NCBI GenBank assembly: GCA_029721435.1
Contig: CM056583.1
Span: forward strand, 72,973,120 to 73,037,119
Length of the DNA: 64,000 nucleotides
Direction: 5' to 3'
Origin: Gymnothorax reevesii
Taxonomy: Eukaryota > Chordata > Actinopteri > Anguilliformes > Muraenidae
The translations under genes and the position numbers were made by a program. Numbering within the stretch: position 1 is the stretch's first letter; each line of letters starts with the position of its first letter. Under the pieces are notes generated by a model. It had not been told where the DNA came from and searched no databases. It worked only from the letters and a program-made list of their open reading frames with translations. This document shows, in pieces, positions 12,951 to 24,795 of this stretch.

Positions 12951-13890
12951 ACCTCCGCCAAGCACAACATTTCCCTCCATATTGCGACTTCCACCATAGA
13001 TATTAGTCTTACATTTATTTTATCTTCATTTTTAGATTCCTTGACCATGAAAATATGGCAAATTGATTCATAATGCTATATCAATATTAGTTCCTCAGCG
13101 TCTTGGCTGTTTAAAGATGTCTGTTGCATGTTTCTAGCTTCATTTGTTTTTTTTTTTTTTCTTATGATGCAACATTTCCCCTCATGTTGTGATTTACACA
13201 TAAATATTAGTCCTAAATTTATTTCATCTATTTTTCCAGATTCCCTAACCAAGAAAACATACCATTAGCAACTGAATTCATAATGATATCAATATAAGTT
13301 CAGTAGTTATTCACGAAAATCTAATTTTCCGTAATGGTAGTTTTCTTCTGGATCTAGTTCCCTGGCTTTTAAAGATACAGTAAATCCGGTGACACCTTCC
13401 CACTTCTGCAATATCTTCGCTATATAATGGTTTTTGTCGCATGTTTGCAGCTTCATTTGTTCTCTTCCTATGATGAAAGTTCCGAAGGTCCCCTACTTTC
13501 GTATTCTGGATCATAGTATCATAGTATCTGGAATTATTCCATTTTCAGGATCAGTCTTTGATATATTGTAGAACGTGTTTGAAACTTGTCCTGTATTTTT
13601 TTTTTTTTTCAAGTGCCCTGACCATTTTTGGTGGAGTTATATGCATAAATGTTGAAAATGGCCCTATCTCCCAATGTTAAAGAATCCTTTAAAAAATTCC
13701 TGGATCCAGAGGGAGATCCGGATCACTTCCAAAATCTAATCATTTCTTCCTTATAGCAATCTGTACAATCCCTGAAAATTTCATCAAAATTTGTCCATAA
13801 CTTTTTGAGTAATTTTGGAAACCAACAGACATACAAAAAAACAAACAAACAAACAAACCCAGGCAAAAACATAACCTCCTTGGCGGAGGT
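12951..13890. mobile_element. Dispersed repeat bounded by ACCTCCGCCAAG inverted ends
   Basis: Begins GAGAGCGCAGACCTCCGCCAAG (inverted end 12951-12962) and finishes with AACCTCCTTGGCGGAGGT (13879-13890), a 12-bp perfect terminal inverted match. Inside, two ~200-bp diverged units start near 12968 and 13168, and part of a third follows. The right third (13690-13890) holds the GGATCCAGA...GATCCGGATCA and TTTCATCAAAATTTGTCC words and an (AAAC)n stretch that I recognise as a common fish interspersed repeat. The family name is not certain. Non-coding. Confidence 0.65.
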
Positions 13891-15147
13891 AATAAAGGGA
13901 CGTGTCTGTGCCACCCCAATTCCCATTTATAGCTCTGCCACTGCCCCTACCGTACACGCATTATGTCTGGTGCCAGCTGTCCAGCCATCTACTTCAGCAC
14001 AAGCCCCTTTTCCTACAGGCTGATCGCCTCCATGCCTTGCTGCTTTGCTGCAGTAATTCATGGATGGAGCCTCGACCGTGTATTGAGTGCTATTCATGTT
14101 CCTACTATTAGTAGTCCATTATTCCAGTGTTAAAAAATCATTTTCTTTTATTAGTCTTAACCCCTTTGCGCAGAAGCCAAATTTGGCTATTTATGCTTTA
14201 TAATTCAAGATTTAAGCTTCATAAAGAGGAAAAATGTGGCTCAACTCAGAAAAGACACAGCATTTAGAATTACATTGTATTTCAGTTTATTTTCATGATT
14301 TTGGCAGAGAAAATGGGCTGCAAACATAAAAAATCTTCATGAGAATTCACCGTTGAAATTGCAAAAAAAATAATACTAAGAATTGAAAAACTGCTGAAGC
14401 TTAAATCTATACATCTCTGGGATCATAAACTCCTTGACCTCAAGTAGAATCAATCTTCAACATTACAATCTAGATTACCTACGTGCTATTAGCTGAATTA
14501 TACAGCTATCCAAGTGTCTCCCCAAAGTCTGAGATCGCTCAACATGTTGCACTATCAAATCACAAAATAATCATGTATTTAACACAAATAAAGTTTTGAG
14601 GCATGAAATTTAATATAAACTAATGATTTTCTGGTTGGGTTTAGCATGAATTTATCGATATCAGTGCAGTTGAACATCAGTAGTCACCAGTAACCTCTCC
14701 AAACACAAAACATGCCTTTTCTCCATAATTAGGTTTAGAGTTTTGTCCATTTTTCTTCAAAGTCCCCCAAGCCAGCACAAACACTCGTTATTTAAACTGC
14801 TGATTAAACGGTCAAAACATTCACCCTGTAATTGAAGCTACCAGTTCCCTCTTCTGAACTCATGACCTCATTTCAACCCTTTTTAGGAAAAAGTACAACT
14901 CACTAACTCAGTAATATCTGAATTCTGAAATATACCTTATTTTAAAAGAACAGACATTCCACTTTCAGGGAATATCACACAATATATAAATGTCTCCCTA
15001 GATTCAACAGAACGGTGCAATGACCGTACCAGGGGATCCACCTAAATGCATGGGCAGTTCACATTTTAAACAGGAAAAAAACGTTGGCATTCGACTTTGT
15101 TGATTATGGTATACATTCCAATACAAAAGCAAAAGTAGCAGCCTAAC
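13891..15147. other. Non-coding, no gene recognised
   Basis: AT-rich sequence with short ORFs only. Nothing shows domain character or a recognisable repeat. Confidence 0.5.
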
Positions 15148-15320
15148 CTTTTTCATGAATCCCTCCTCCAGAGACCGATGTATCCAGTAGAAGGAACCAT
15201 CCGGTCCTTTTTCATTCGAAATAATTTCCATTGACCATGTCCTTATCTTATTTAAATCCTCTAAATATAACTGAACACTTCCAGGCCAGTTTTGTGAGTC
15301 TTTTTTTCTATAATTCACGT
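15148..15320 (-). CDS. Candidate orphan exon, unknown protein
   Basis: An open segment on the minus strand, 173 nt, flanked by an AG acceptor (15321-15322, after a TTTTATTTATAG run) and a GT donor (15147-15146, AAG|GTTAGG). It codes two leading bases plus 57 codons with a balanced, soluble-protein composition: WPGSVQLYLEDLNKI, TWSMEIISNEKGPDG, FYWIHRSLEEGFMKK. There is no stop in this frame and no low complexity, unlike neighbouring chance ORFs. I cannot name the family. No partner exon with start or stop codon could be joined nearby, so it may be one exon of a larger gene, a captured exon, or a coincidence. Confidence 0.35.
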
Positions 15321-16737
15321 CTATAAATAAAATCTATAAATAGGATACAACCGAGCCTGCTGATACGCATAGGCTTGTCTGCTCTATGTTTGTCCAATCA
15401 ATATGTTTCACTTACTGTAGGACGTTAAAACACTCGGGAATTGGATAAGAAATGAGCCAGTCAATACATTGTTACCGCGGAAGTTTCATGAGGGCATGAA
15501 GTCTAACTGTGCAGTTTCGCAGAAGAGCCTGAATGTATGATTGAGTGATTGGCTATCAACGCCAGTACTTGGGTGGATATAAGGAAGCGCTGAATTTGTC
15601 AATGAAGGAATCTACACGAAAATCCACGGTAGGGAACTACGCATTTTTTGCATGTGATGACTGTAATTGACAGTAGAATGTGAGAGAATCTCGCAGGTAT
15701 TGCAATCAGCAGTCCATATGTATATATGTATGTTTTATTTACAGATGAGTGTCTACCATTTCTCGGTCCTCCTCTGCAGTGATCTGGATCAGGATCCAGA
15801 TTTGGGAACAGTTTTCTGGATTTTTCTCCATATGTCTATTTGTCAGCTCTTATTCTTTAAATGAAAAAAATAAAATAAAATAATAATAATTATTAGATAT
15901 CTGTTTTACTTGAAATTTTTTACTCATTGTCAATGCTTTAAGGGGCGAGGGTCTGCAATCTCTGATTTTCTTGTTGTCATTGGTTGTAATTATTCACTTC
16001 AAATTCCACCACATATGAGGTCTATAGCCACAGTTAAGTTTGGAGCCAGATGTTCTGACCCATCTTTTCCAAGCCTATTTCTAATAGCCCAAGCAATACC
16101 TGGATCATTTGTTGAGTATAAGTGTTGCTCTTCAGCAGCTATGCAAGGTATATCTACACTCTCTCTATCAACTAAGCCACTCATCATCTTCAGCAAACGC
16201 ATCCTACGTGCACCCTGAAGCATCCGCAATCATCAAAGCCTATCTCTGAAGCCTTTTCATTCCATGGTAAGTTTGCAGATTACTGGTGGTCAGTGGTTTT
16301 TTATCTGTATTCTGGCGGTCACTTGCTAAACGCATGCTGGGCTCTGCACCCCTATCCATTACTGACTATCATCATGCGCAAAAAAAAAAAAAAAAAAAAT
16401 GCAGGGCTTTGCAGACCCTAGCCATTGCTTAATAATGTCTGGATTATATAGTTCTTTAGACCTCTTTTGTGTCCCATGTCATGCTCATCATGTTTTCCTC
16501 ACTCAGCAACCCGTGCTTCTCAGTCATTATGATATTCCTGCTTGGTGAGTATTCCTTCCTGTCTTTTGGGGGATTCATCAGGCTGCGTTTTCAGGGGGCT
16601 TCTGCCTCCTATTTTTGGGGGATTTCCAGCTGCTGGTCTGAGCCGTGCTCCTGCTCTACGAGTCTTTTGGAAGAGTCCAAGCGCCAAAGACTTGTCTGAT
16701 TTAAGCATGTTCATTCTGACTGCTGTCTTCCTGCTGT
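15321..16737. other. Non-coding stretch, promoter-like motifs near 15540-15600
   Basis: On the plus strand a GATTGGC (inverted CCAAT) near 15549 is followed by GGATATAAGG near 15575, a TATA-like word. No coding start can be joined to them. A 19-base A run occurs at about 16381-16399. Otherwise nothing is recognised. Confidence 0.35.
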
Positions 16738-16978
16738 CCTGATCCTCTCATCTCTAATTTACCATCAATTTATTACTCAGCCAGCGGAGGATGGGCTTCC
16801 CCAGAATAGCCAGGTTCCTCCTGAGATTTCTTCTCAGTGAGGAGTTTTTCTCACCACCATTTGAGGCTTTTTCTCCCTACTGGGAGTTTTTTGCCTGCTG
16901 TTCGGGGATTAGGGATTAGTCTGGGCTCTGCCCTTTTCTCTATGTAAAACGCTATATAAATAAAATTGAATTGAATTC
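16738..16978 (+). mobile_element. 3' end of a fish LINE/SINE family
   Basis: Contains the ordered words GCCAGCGGAGGATGGGC, AGGTTCCTCCTGAGATTTC, GAGGAGTTTTTCTCACCACC, CTGGGCTCTGCC, ACGCTATATAAATAAAATTG and the terminal ATTGAATTGAATT pentamer run. This order is typical of the 3' tail shared by many fish L2/CR1-like LINEs and their SINEs. It is 5'-truncated and non-coding. Confidence 0.75.
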
Positions 16979-19900
16979 TACTTATCCTCAGCGCATATTA
17001 AAATTTTCCTTGATTTCACTCGATTCTCCCCTGATTGAAGTTAAATTTGGTTTAATGTCAGTATACTTTTGGAAAATGAACTTTCATTAAGTCTACTCAC
17101 TGTGCGCGTTCAGTTTGTAAGCGAAAAACAAACTAATGTACATTTACATCAATAGCCACTGCAATTATGTCCCTTTTCTATTCGAAGCAAAAATTTAAAA
17201 TTTCATGAAGAAAATTACTAAATATGATGCCATTTAGATAAAGTATATGCATTGACACCTTTTTTTCATTTGCTTGAAACAAGTGCAGCTGTGCGAAGCA
17301 TTTCTGCAGCAGATGATTCGTGAAGTATACTGCACCATGATATGTATACACATACACAATTGCATGCACATTTAATTTTTCTAATTTGAAGATCTTACTA
17401 AATTAATATATTAATCCTCTATTAACAGCTCTGTAGAATACAAAAAGCAAGAGATCAAAACAAAATATTGGACTGAAATTAGTGCAGTGTATCTGTTAGG
17501 AAACTTTCTTATTTATTAAAATGGTTTTAAAGACAAAAAAAAAGTGTAAGTAAAAAAAAAACAGTGTAAATATGTCACAAGAATAAGAAAAGGCATGAGT
17601 TAGCCTTTAAAAATTGAACCATTGGTACGTGACAAATAAAAAAAAAAAGAAAAATGCCAACGTTCTCCAGGGAATAATCCCTCTTGGAACTAATGGCTGC
17701 TCCACTCTTCAGCAAGAGCTGTGTCTACAATGTCACACCCTGGGATGTGACCGTCAACTTAATTGCAGCTTTTAGGATCATTACTGCTCAAATGTGAATT
17801 TTAAAATGGACAGGGCTCCCAATCTCTTGACAAACAGGCACCTAAAAACTAGCGCAATTATCAATGAGGGAAATGCATGGAAAAAAAAACTGTTGAATAG
17901 GCTTTTCCTCTTCATTTTTCTTATTCTATCCGGCTGGAGCAGAGAAATATTTACTATTTTCTGACCAGCGAATCACACCCCCACCCCTCTTTAAAAAAAA
18001 AAGTATTTAAAATGAGCATTTATTGAAGATGGTGATATAATTTGATGCTTATGATTTCAGACTCTCAGAAGCCAATAATGTTTTAAGCAGTCTTAATTCT
18101 TAGAAGTGTGGTTAACTAAAAACTGCAGACACAAAATAATTATAGAGGAGAAAAAGACTGATTCAAAATTAATCCGTGAAATATATAAAACAACATTCAT
18201 TCTAGAGCGTGGTTCAAATTTAGTTTGTTGTAGTGCCTCAGAAGTCCTTGATGTTACGCAATTATAGAGATTAGCTATGTCTGTAAATACCCATTAACAC
18301 AGTGTATTTCAACAGTGAAAAAAAAGAGAGGTTAATATCTGCAATATGGTTGACTTCTTCCAAGGTGCACAAAAGAAATTTGATGTCTCATTACAGCATT
18401 GACTCTCTAGGTGAGTCTACCATCCATAGTGCTGCAATTAGTTAGTCTATGTTCGAGACTAGGGAAAAATAGATGGCATGCTACGTGGGCCAGGTTAACA
18501 GAATGTCAAAAAAGCCTCAATGTCAAAAAAATGGCAAAAGCCTCAATGTCGTGCAGAGTATGTGCGTGTATTCCGCTGTGCCTAGGTCCTGCCTCATCGC
18601 GGGGTCCCCACAAGAATAATGAGCTCAGCAGTGATTGGCCAGTGATCAGAGCTAAACCTAAAAAAGTAACATTAGAGGGAGGAGGGAGGCAATAATGGGG
18701 AGGTTGAGCGAGACTATAGGCAGGAAGAGGTTGAACTGGCAGAGCTGGTGGGAGTGAACTAACCGCGTGCAGTTTTTACTTTATGAATGAAAAATCTGGC
18801 AGAAATGTTTTTTTCAAACAAGTTTGCTCTTATAAATCCCAATTTCGCAACTGAAAGTGGCATCTTGTATCTTTTCTGATTTTACCCACGGTTTATAAAT
18901 GAGGTCCCAGGTCTGTTTGTAAAGTGGAAAACATCCGAAATATCAAACAGCATATTTCAAATGTTGTCATTGAAAGAGGAATCTAACAGCTCAATTTGAG
19001 GGTCTTTAACCCCTTAAACACAAACTTTTTTTTAAAGTTTTCCATGAGGTAGATTTAAAGTAAGAAACTTTTTAAAAATTATTATTAAAAAAGAAATGTC
19101 ACATTAATATTCTGTATTTGCTGGTTACAGTGCTTCACGGAAGCTGGATCACACTTGCATAAATTGAGACAAATTTTTTAACCCCGGTCATTATGTTTTT
19201 ATGGCCACAGCATTACATCAATTGTAAGATATCTAGTTCTTGTTTTCCATTTACACTCATTTCTCTGTAATTCAGTAGGACGTATTTAGGGTCGTTGGAA
19301 ACCTTGGGATCTGGTTCCACTGGTTTGGAAACCTTTGAAGAAGTGGACTGAAATGGTACACTCTCAAAAAAATAAAAGAAAAACTTATTTCTGATGACTA
19401 GCTTTCTCTTTTTATATTATATTTTTTGTTTACTCTTTAATGGGTTCAAAATGATTGCTCTTGCTGTCCAATAAATTGAAGATCATAATGAAATGTACTC
19501 TCAAATTTTTATTTACTGACTGTGCAAATGTTTTTGTGAAAATTGATAGTACTTAATACAGTATATCTACTATAATGACCTCATGACCTACATAATGTGC
19601 CCATTACTATATAGTTCATATTTGAGAAAAAAAAATGGATATAAAAATGTACTCTTTATATGCATTTTCCTGTATAGAGAAAAATATTCACCGCATAAAT
19701 ACACATATAGTATTTGAGATCCAAGATTTGGAGTCACGGTGAACAGAACTTCACAACACTAAACTTCAACTTATTTCAGGAAACCTGACCTTTCTGAGAC
19801 TTAAAGAGATTTCAGTCACAAGCTTTGTGGTGAAGAACTATTATTCAGTTTAAGGCACCTATGCAAGCTTTTAAATGCGAGCGTACAGATTATCTGTAAT

Positions 19901-20397
19901 TTTATATATGGCTTTCTTCAATAATGTACTGCCCATCTCTTGAACCATTTGATCCTTTCTAATGTCCTGATTCTTTTTGTTTACTTCACTGGTGGCTTCT
20001 TTGTAGTCATGGCGAGATAAGTGAGTGTGCGATGTGGCTGATCCCTATTTGTGGTATTTTTAGAGGGATCTGGTAAATGTCAGTCTTCACTTTATTATTG
20101 TCTTGAATCCCGTAACTTAAAAACATCTTCGACCCATGACTAATGAATGCTAGCTTCAGACAGAAAATTGCAAATATATGTTTAACTTCAAGGTAAAAGT
20201 TAGAAAGCACCTCCAAATAGGTACTGGAGTTTTTAGATTCTTTAAGTTATTATCTCTGTGTGTGGTCAAATAACCATGTACTTTAGTGGTGCCATACACA
20301 AGCAGACACTTTCGTTCCAAGAGTAAACAATGACTTTAGCCATTCAAATTATAAAGTCCTGTTAGCCATTGAGTGTTGGAATTTTAAATGAAAGGAA
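16979..20397. other. Non-coding, no gene recognised
   Basis: No gene. The stretch 17660-17950 lacks repeat character and could be regulatory (contains TCAACTTAATTGCAGC, GCGCAATTATCAATG). A short direct repeat of a GTCAAAAAA..GCCTCAATGTC word occurs at about 18507-18551. The rest is AT-rich. Confidence 0.45.
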
Positions 20398-21010
20398 TAC
20401 AGTGCAGTGAAAACGTAATTGCTGTTTGCCCCTTCCTGTTTTTCTTAAATGTTCCAGATCATCATATCCAACAAAAATAGCCAGAGCAATCCAATATGCA
20501 GTTTTCCATTTAGATTAAAGGAGAAAAGCTATCCAACCTTGCCTGGTGCTGTTTGTAGAAGTATTTGCCCCCTCAGGTGCCAAAGATACCAATTTAAAAA
20601 ATGTATTTGATAATTGGGTTCAATTTCACCAGACAAACCCCAGCCTGATTACGCTCAGCCCTGCTGCATCTAAGCATCAGTTAAATGGAACTTGTCTGGG
20701 AATGTGAAGTAGGCAAAAAGCAGCACATGATGCCACAATATTAAGAATTTCTAATCCAGATGAGAAACAAAACAGCTGCTATATACTAGCCTGGAAAGGG
20801 TGCAAAGCCATTCACAATGCTCTGAGACTTTAGCAAACCACAGTGAGCACCATTTTCTACAAAAGTGAAAAAAAAATTGCTCCATTTGCACTTGGATAAC
20901 TCATCCAGGCAAGTAAAGGTCAGGTGGACTGATGAATCAAAAGTAGAAATATTTGGAAGTTATGACTCTTATTGCATATAGTGTAAAGTTATGACAGCAT
21001 TGTACAATAA

Positions 21011-21672
21011 CACCCATTTTAGACATGCAGCGAACGAGCGAAATGGTCTCATGGCCTTGGATGCAACTTCATATAGTAGGCTTTTGTAACCATCTAATAA
21101 ATTTAGCAGACAGGCCCATGAATCATTGACGATGTTTTTGGCAAAGTATTAAGTCAGCATGGTTCTCACCAGTTCAATTTTGTTGCAATTATTAATATTT
21201 TAAACGATAATACATATCGACTTCATAAAAAACTCAATGGATTTGGAAATTAAAAACACATTGGACACATGAAGGCTACAAACACTGCAGAGGAGAGAAC
21301 AGTATGAGCAAGTCAGCTAAACAGTGACAGTCGTCTTAATTAAGAATTTTCTGTTACCTTGCTAGCACAAGGTCAGATAGGGAGCTAGCTAAACAAGGAG
21401 TGGCACATGAGTTGAAATCAGAAAGTGAGCAAACATTTCGATCACTTGGAGACAGAGGAAACAACATAAAAATTTACCGAGATCAGAGCAACCTATTTTT
21501 TGGACTCCTGCAACAAAGAATAGCATTTTTTGGTTACTTGGGTCAGTTTTGATAACTTGATTTAAAACCATATTGATGTATTTATTTAGTTTTATATATA
21601 TATATTTTTTTTTTTTTTCTTCAGTCATGCGGTGGTTTGCGCTGTCGTATCGGGGCATGTCTAAAATGGGTG
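21011..21672. mobile_element. Non-autonomous TIR element inside the split Tc1 copy
   Basis: Bounded by a perfect 18-bp inverted repeat, CACCCATTTTAGACATGC at 21011-21028 and its complement at 21655-21672. It is 662 bp and has no intact gene. Read leftward from the right TIR, an ATG within the inverted repeat opens MPRYDSANHRMT, which resembles the start of a THAP zinc finger (M-P-x-x-C-S-A) with the first cysteine replaced by D. This could mark a deletion derivative of a THAP-encoding transposon, but the match is only a few residues. Confidence 0.65.
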
Positions 21673-21678
21673 TATGAA

Positions 21679-23314
21679 TATCACACTGGGTTTAAAGTGC
21701 TTGAAAGTCTGAAAAAGATACTGAAACAACACCTATGTCATTTTGTAGGTCTTAGTGAGCAGATAAAGAAAATTCAAGAATAAAAAAAATCTGTTGGGAA
21801 TTTTCAGAGAAAATCCACTTTTTCATTGGCACCCAACTTGAAATTTTCAAATTGACGTTAAAGGGTTAAAGAACTTCTGCGCTTTGGAGATTTATTTCTG
21901 AAAGTCTCCTCTGCAGGTTTGTCGATCAAAAGAATGTGAAAAATAGTAATAATAGTCCATCTCCTTTCTTTAACCCTCACGTGGCAAAAATGTTCTGTCA
22001 AGCTAAATGTAATGCTTAGACATGTGCGCTATTGTACTCTTTGACGGCTTGCTTTAAGCACAAACCAAATAGTTTGTTGCTGCTATCCTTTATCTGATGC
22101 CTCTCCCAGAATGTTGAGAACTCAGCATGAATTGCTTCGAAAGCTTGCTCAGAATATCTAGCCAATCCACAACCATGGCACTTACAGAACTCACGCAAAT
22201 GGTCTCTGATGATGTGGAATTTGGGTGTGATCGAGATGCCAAGTTTCGCATAGGCCTCGCAGAAGTCGGCAGCATGGTCTTCCCATCCACTGTTTAGGCT
22301 TTGTCCAAAGCAGGAAGTGACCATCTTTCCCATTGCTGCAAATGTATTTGCGAAGGGTATGGCTGGATGGCTTGCTGGTGTTTTCGTCGTTGAACTTATA
22401 AGCTGGACTAAGACATTAGTTCTGCATAGTAAGGTGAAGCATTTGTTTCCCTCAAACTGTTTATGGTATTCTTCCTTCACCAGATGTAGCTTCCTTGGCC
22501 ACTGGATTGCTTCTGGGTATCTTGTTTCCAGTTCCACAAAAAGCTTGTTCACAAATTGATGTTGGTAAACGGTGGTCATGTACGTCATACTGAGATATTA
22601 TGTAATCCTAAATTGTTTTGATGAGGTGAACTTCCCCCACAATGGAAAAACTCCCTTTACGAAAGCAAAGCAAACAAACTCTTAGGTGAGCTTCGCTGTA
22701 ATCCATAATGGTAGGACGTCAGTCATGAAAAGGCCTATCTTCCACATGCTCTGGCTTTTATGAATGTAAGGTTATGCAACCTTTAAGCTGCATAACCTTA
22801 TAGGAATAATGATGAAAACAACATTGGCATTACTTCCACTCCAGCTGAGGTAATGAATGAAAAGGCCTGTTATACAGGCCTAATGTAATCAGCTGCCAAT
22901 TGTTCCTACCACACAAAAGGAGAGTTTTGGACTATTGGACTAAAGCTGACCAACATTTTGAGCAACATGATGGGTTATATTCAGGGATTTAATATTTTCA
23001 AATTTTTGACAATACATTCGGTTACCATGGTAACCATTTTGTATTTTCACCAATCTGACCCTGTGGTGTGATTATCTAATAAGTCAAACGAACTAAAAAA
23101 AACATGATGGCTTGCAATTATTAACCCCTTTCTTAGGATTTTGCAACTCAAGATGACTGCCACATAAAAAATGGATTTTCTCCGAAAATACCCAACAGAT
23201 TTTTTTTCTATTTTTGCATTTTCTTTATCTGCTCACTAAGACCAACAAAATGACACAGGTCTTGCTTCAGTATCTTTTTTTCAGACGTTTAAGCACTTTA
23301 GACCCAGTGTGATA
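21679..23314 (-). mobile_element. DNA transposon with ~190-bp TIRs carrying a transposase-like ORF
   Basis: TATCACACTGGGTTTAAAGT at 21679 and ACTTTAGACCCAGTGTGATA ending at 23314 are inverted. The similarity continues inwards for about 190 bp (CTTAGTGAGCAGATAAAGAA on the left, its complement on the right; both arms end near a TTAACCC/GGGTTAA word). Between them lies the minus-strand ORF at 22016-22588 and a 12-bp hairpin at 22767-22800 (TAAGGTTATGCA). The element abuts the previous TIR element with only five bases between. It sits inside the Tc1 copy, so it inserted later. No clear target duplication was found. Confidence 0.7.
22016..22588 (-). CDS. Transposase-like protein fragment, 190 residues
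   Basis: An open frame of 190 codons inside the TIR element 21679-23314. The distinctive part is the C-terminal third: a HIIRDHLREFC motif, then GCGLARYSEQAFEAIHAEFS, FWERHQI and a conserved-looking tail. A second, more decayed fragment at 34205-34440 shares the pattern H..EF......LgrfSEQ..E..H..F..F....QI. I recognise this as the kind of domain found in transposase-like proteins of animal DNA transposons but cannot name the superfamily. The listed 5' end is not a proven start. About 500 bp upstream within the element is non-coding, so the N-terminal and catalytic regions are probably missing. It is most likely a deletion derivative without activity. Confidence 0.55.
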   Translation of the reverse strand: MTYMTTVYQHQFVNKLFVELETRYPEAIQWPRKLHLVKEEYHKQFEGNKCFTLLCRTNVLVQLISSTTKTPASHPAIPFANTFAAMGKMVTSCFGQSLNSGWEDHAADFCEAYAKLGISITPKFHIIRDHLREFCKCHGCGLARYSEQAFEAIHAEFSTFWERHQIKDSSNKLFGLCLKQAVKEYNSAHV

Positions 23315-23965
23315 CCATACTAACAGTAAAACACTGAGGTGGTGGTGACGTGATGCTCAGGGGCTACTTGCTGCTTCATGATCTGGGTAACTTGCCATAA
23401 TTGATGCAACTATGAGTTTTATTCTCAACAAGAAAATTCTGAAGGAGAATGTTGGGCTACGCAGCATAGCAATGATCCGAAGCACATGAGCAAGTCCACC
23501 ACTCAATGGCTCAAAGTAACAAATTAGAGCCTTGGAGTGGTTAGTCAAAGTCCTGAGGTGAATCTGATTGAGATTCTGCGGCATGACCTGAAATAGGGAG
23601 TTCATGTGTGAAAACCTTGAGTGTTGCTAAATTATAACAATTCTGCAAGAGGAGTGGGCCAAAGTTCCTCCACAGCAATGTCAACGACTCATTGGATGTT
23701 ATGGCAAAAATTTGATTGCAGTTATTGCCAACAACCAGTTATTAGGTTTTGGAGTACGTTTTCTTTTCTTTCTGTTTTAACATGGGTTTATATAGGTCTC
23801 AAAGAACTCTTTTGCTTCAGTAAATGAAATGGCCATCTAAAAGCTGCATTTTGTTTTTACTCATATTGTCTTTGTCTTAAATGAAAATTAGTTGGATTAT
23901 CTAAAACATTTAAATACGACAAGTAAGAATAGGAGAGATTTGGAACATGGCAAATACTTCATTAC

Positions 23966-24795
23966 TTATTTATTCATTTTTGTTTATTCATTTATTAGGC
24001 TGTCTTTTAGTTGCATGCGAGTGGACACGGAAATATCAATGTGAAGATTATGATATTTAAATTCAACAATGGAGTGGAATGGAAGATTGAATTGTACCAC
24101 AATGCTAAATTCTTTGGATTACTGAGCTTTTATACCTGACTGAAACAAATTGAACCACTATTTATTCTTTTTTTCACATTTTTTTTTTTGATAAGGACAG
24201 TCCTCACTGATAAACAGTGAACTGTGTAGGGTAGATCTGCCCCATTTACAGTTAATTTTCCTTTGTAATCCCAGCCAGATGAAAAAGAAAAAAGGTAATA
24301 AAAATACAGGAAAGGGCATTACAATGAGAGTACAAATAATGGCAGCAAAGGGGGGCAAAGTTGATCAGATACAGGAGACATTGGACAATGGAGATACCCA
24401 GGTTGGGCACTGAGGGCACATGCTGTTTATCAGTGAGCATGAAAACAAAACAAAAACTCTAATCCTTGACAAAGATGGGCACAAAGCAGAATGAATATGA
24501 AGTAAGTACTGAACACCAATACCCTCCATATGTAAAAACTCAATATAGTTAATGGAGTGACAAAAAGGGAATAGCAGCTGACCAATGAGAGAAATCATAA
24601 TTGCCAGAAAATCGTGATTTAAGTTAAGCAGTGCAGGAGAAATATGCATGATATTCTATTATGTTTGTGGGTAGAAAGTGTCATTCTAGAGAGGCCTTGA
24701 TAGAGAATGTAGCCTGACTAAAAGCAATTTTACTGAAAGGAGCCGAACAGTCTCCCTATATGGCACCTCTGGTTACCTGGCCGGAATGAGATATA
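23966..24795. other. Non-coding, no gene recognised
   Basis: AT-rich intergenic sequence. A GATAAACAGTGAAC word at about 24210 and an inverted GTTTATCAGTGAGC word near 24423 form a weak inverted pair. No ORF with domain character is present. Confidence 0.45.

Larger units (their letters stand above)
20398..23965 (+). mobile_element. Tc1-like transposon, split by other elements
   Basis: The left part (20398 to about 21009) begins CAGTGCAGTGAAAACGTAAT and contains TTGCACTTGGATAACTCATCC and a GTGGACTGATGAATCAAAAG block (W-T-D-E-S-K, first catalytic aspartate). The right part (about 23315-23965) resumes with ACTAACAGTAAAACACTGAG, CTGAAGGAGAATGTTGGGCT, AATGATCCGAAGCACATGAG and GGAGTGGTTAGTCAAAGTCC (second D and E region), then the 3' non-coding tail. 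In intact copies of this family the two halves are continuous. The roughly 2.3 kb between them is foreign (next two entries). Many stops show that the transposase is dead and old. Confidence 0.8.

Noticed and set aside
16520..16742. Overlapping ORFs on both strands near a repeat
   Set aside because: They run into the LINE/SINE 3' tail and show no domain.
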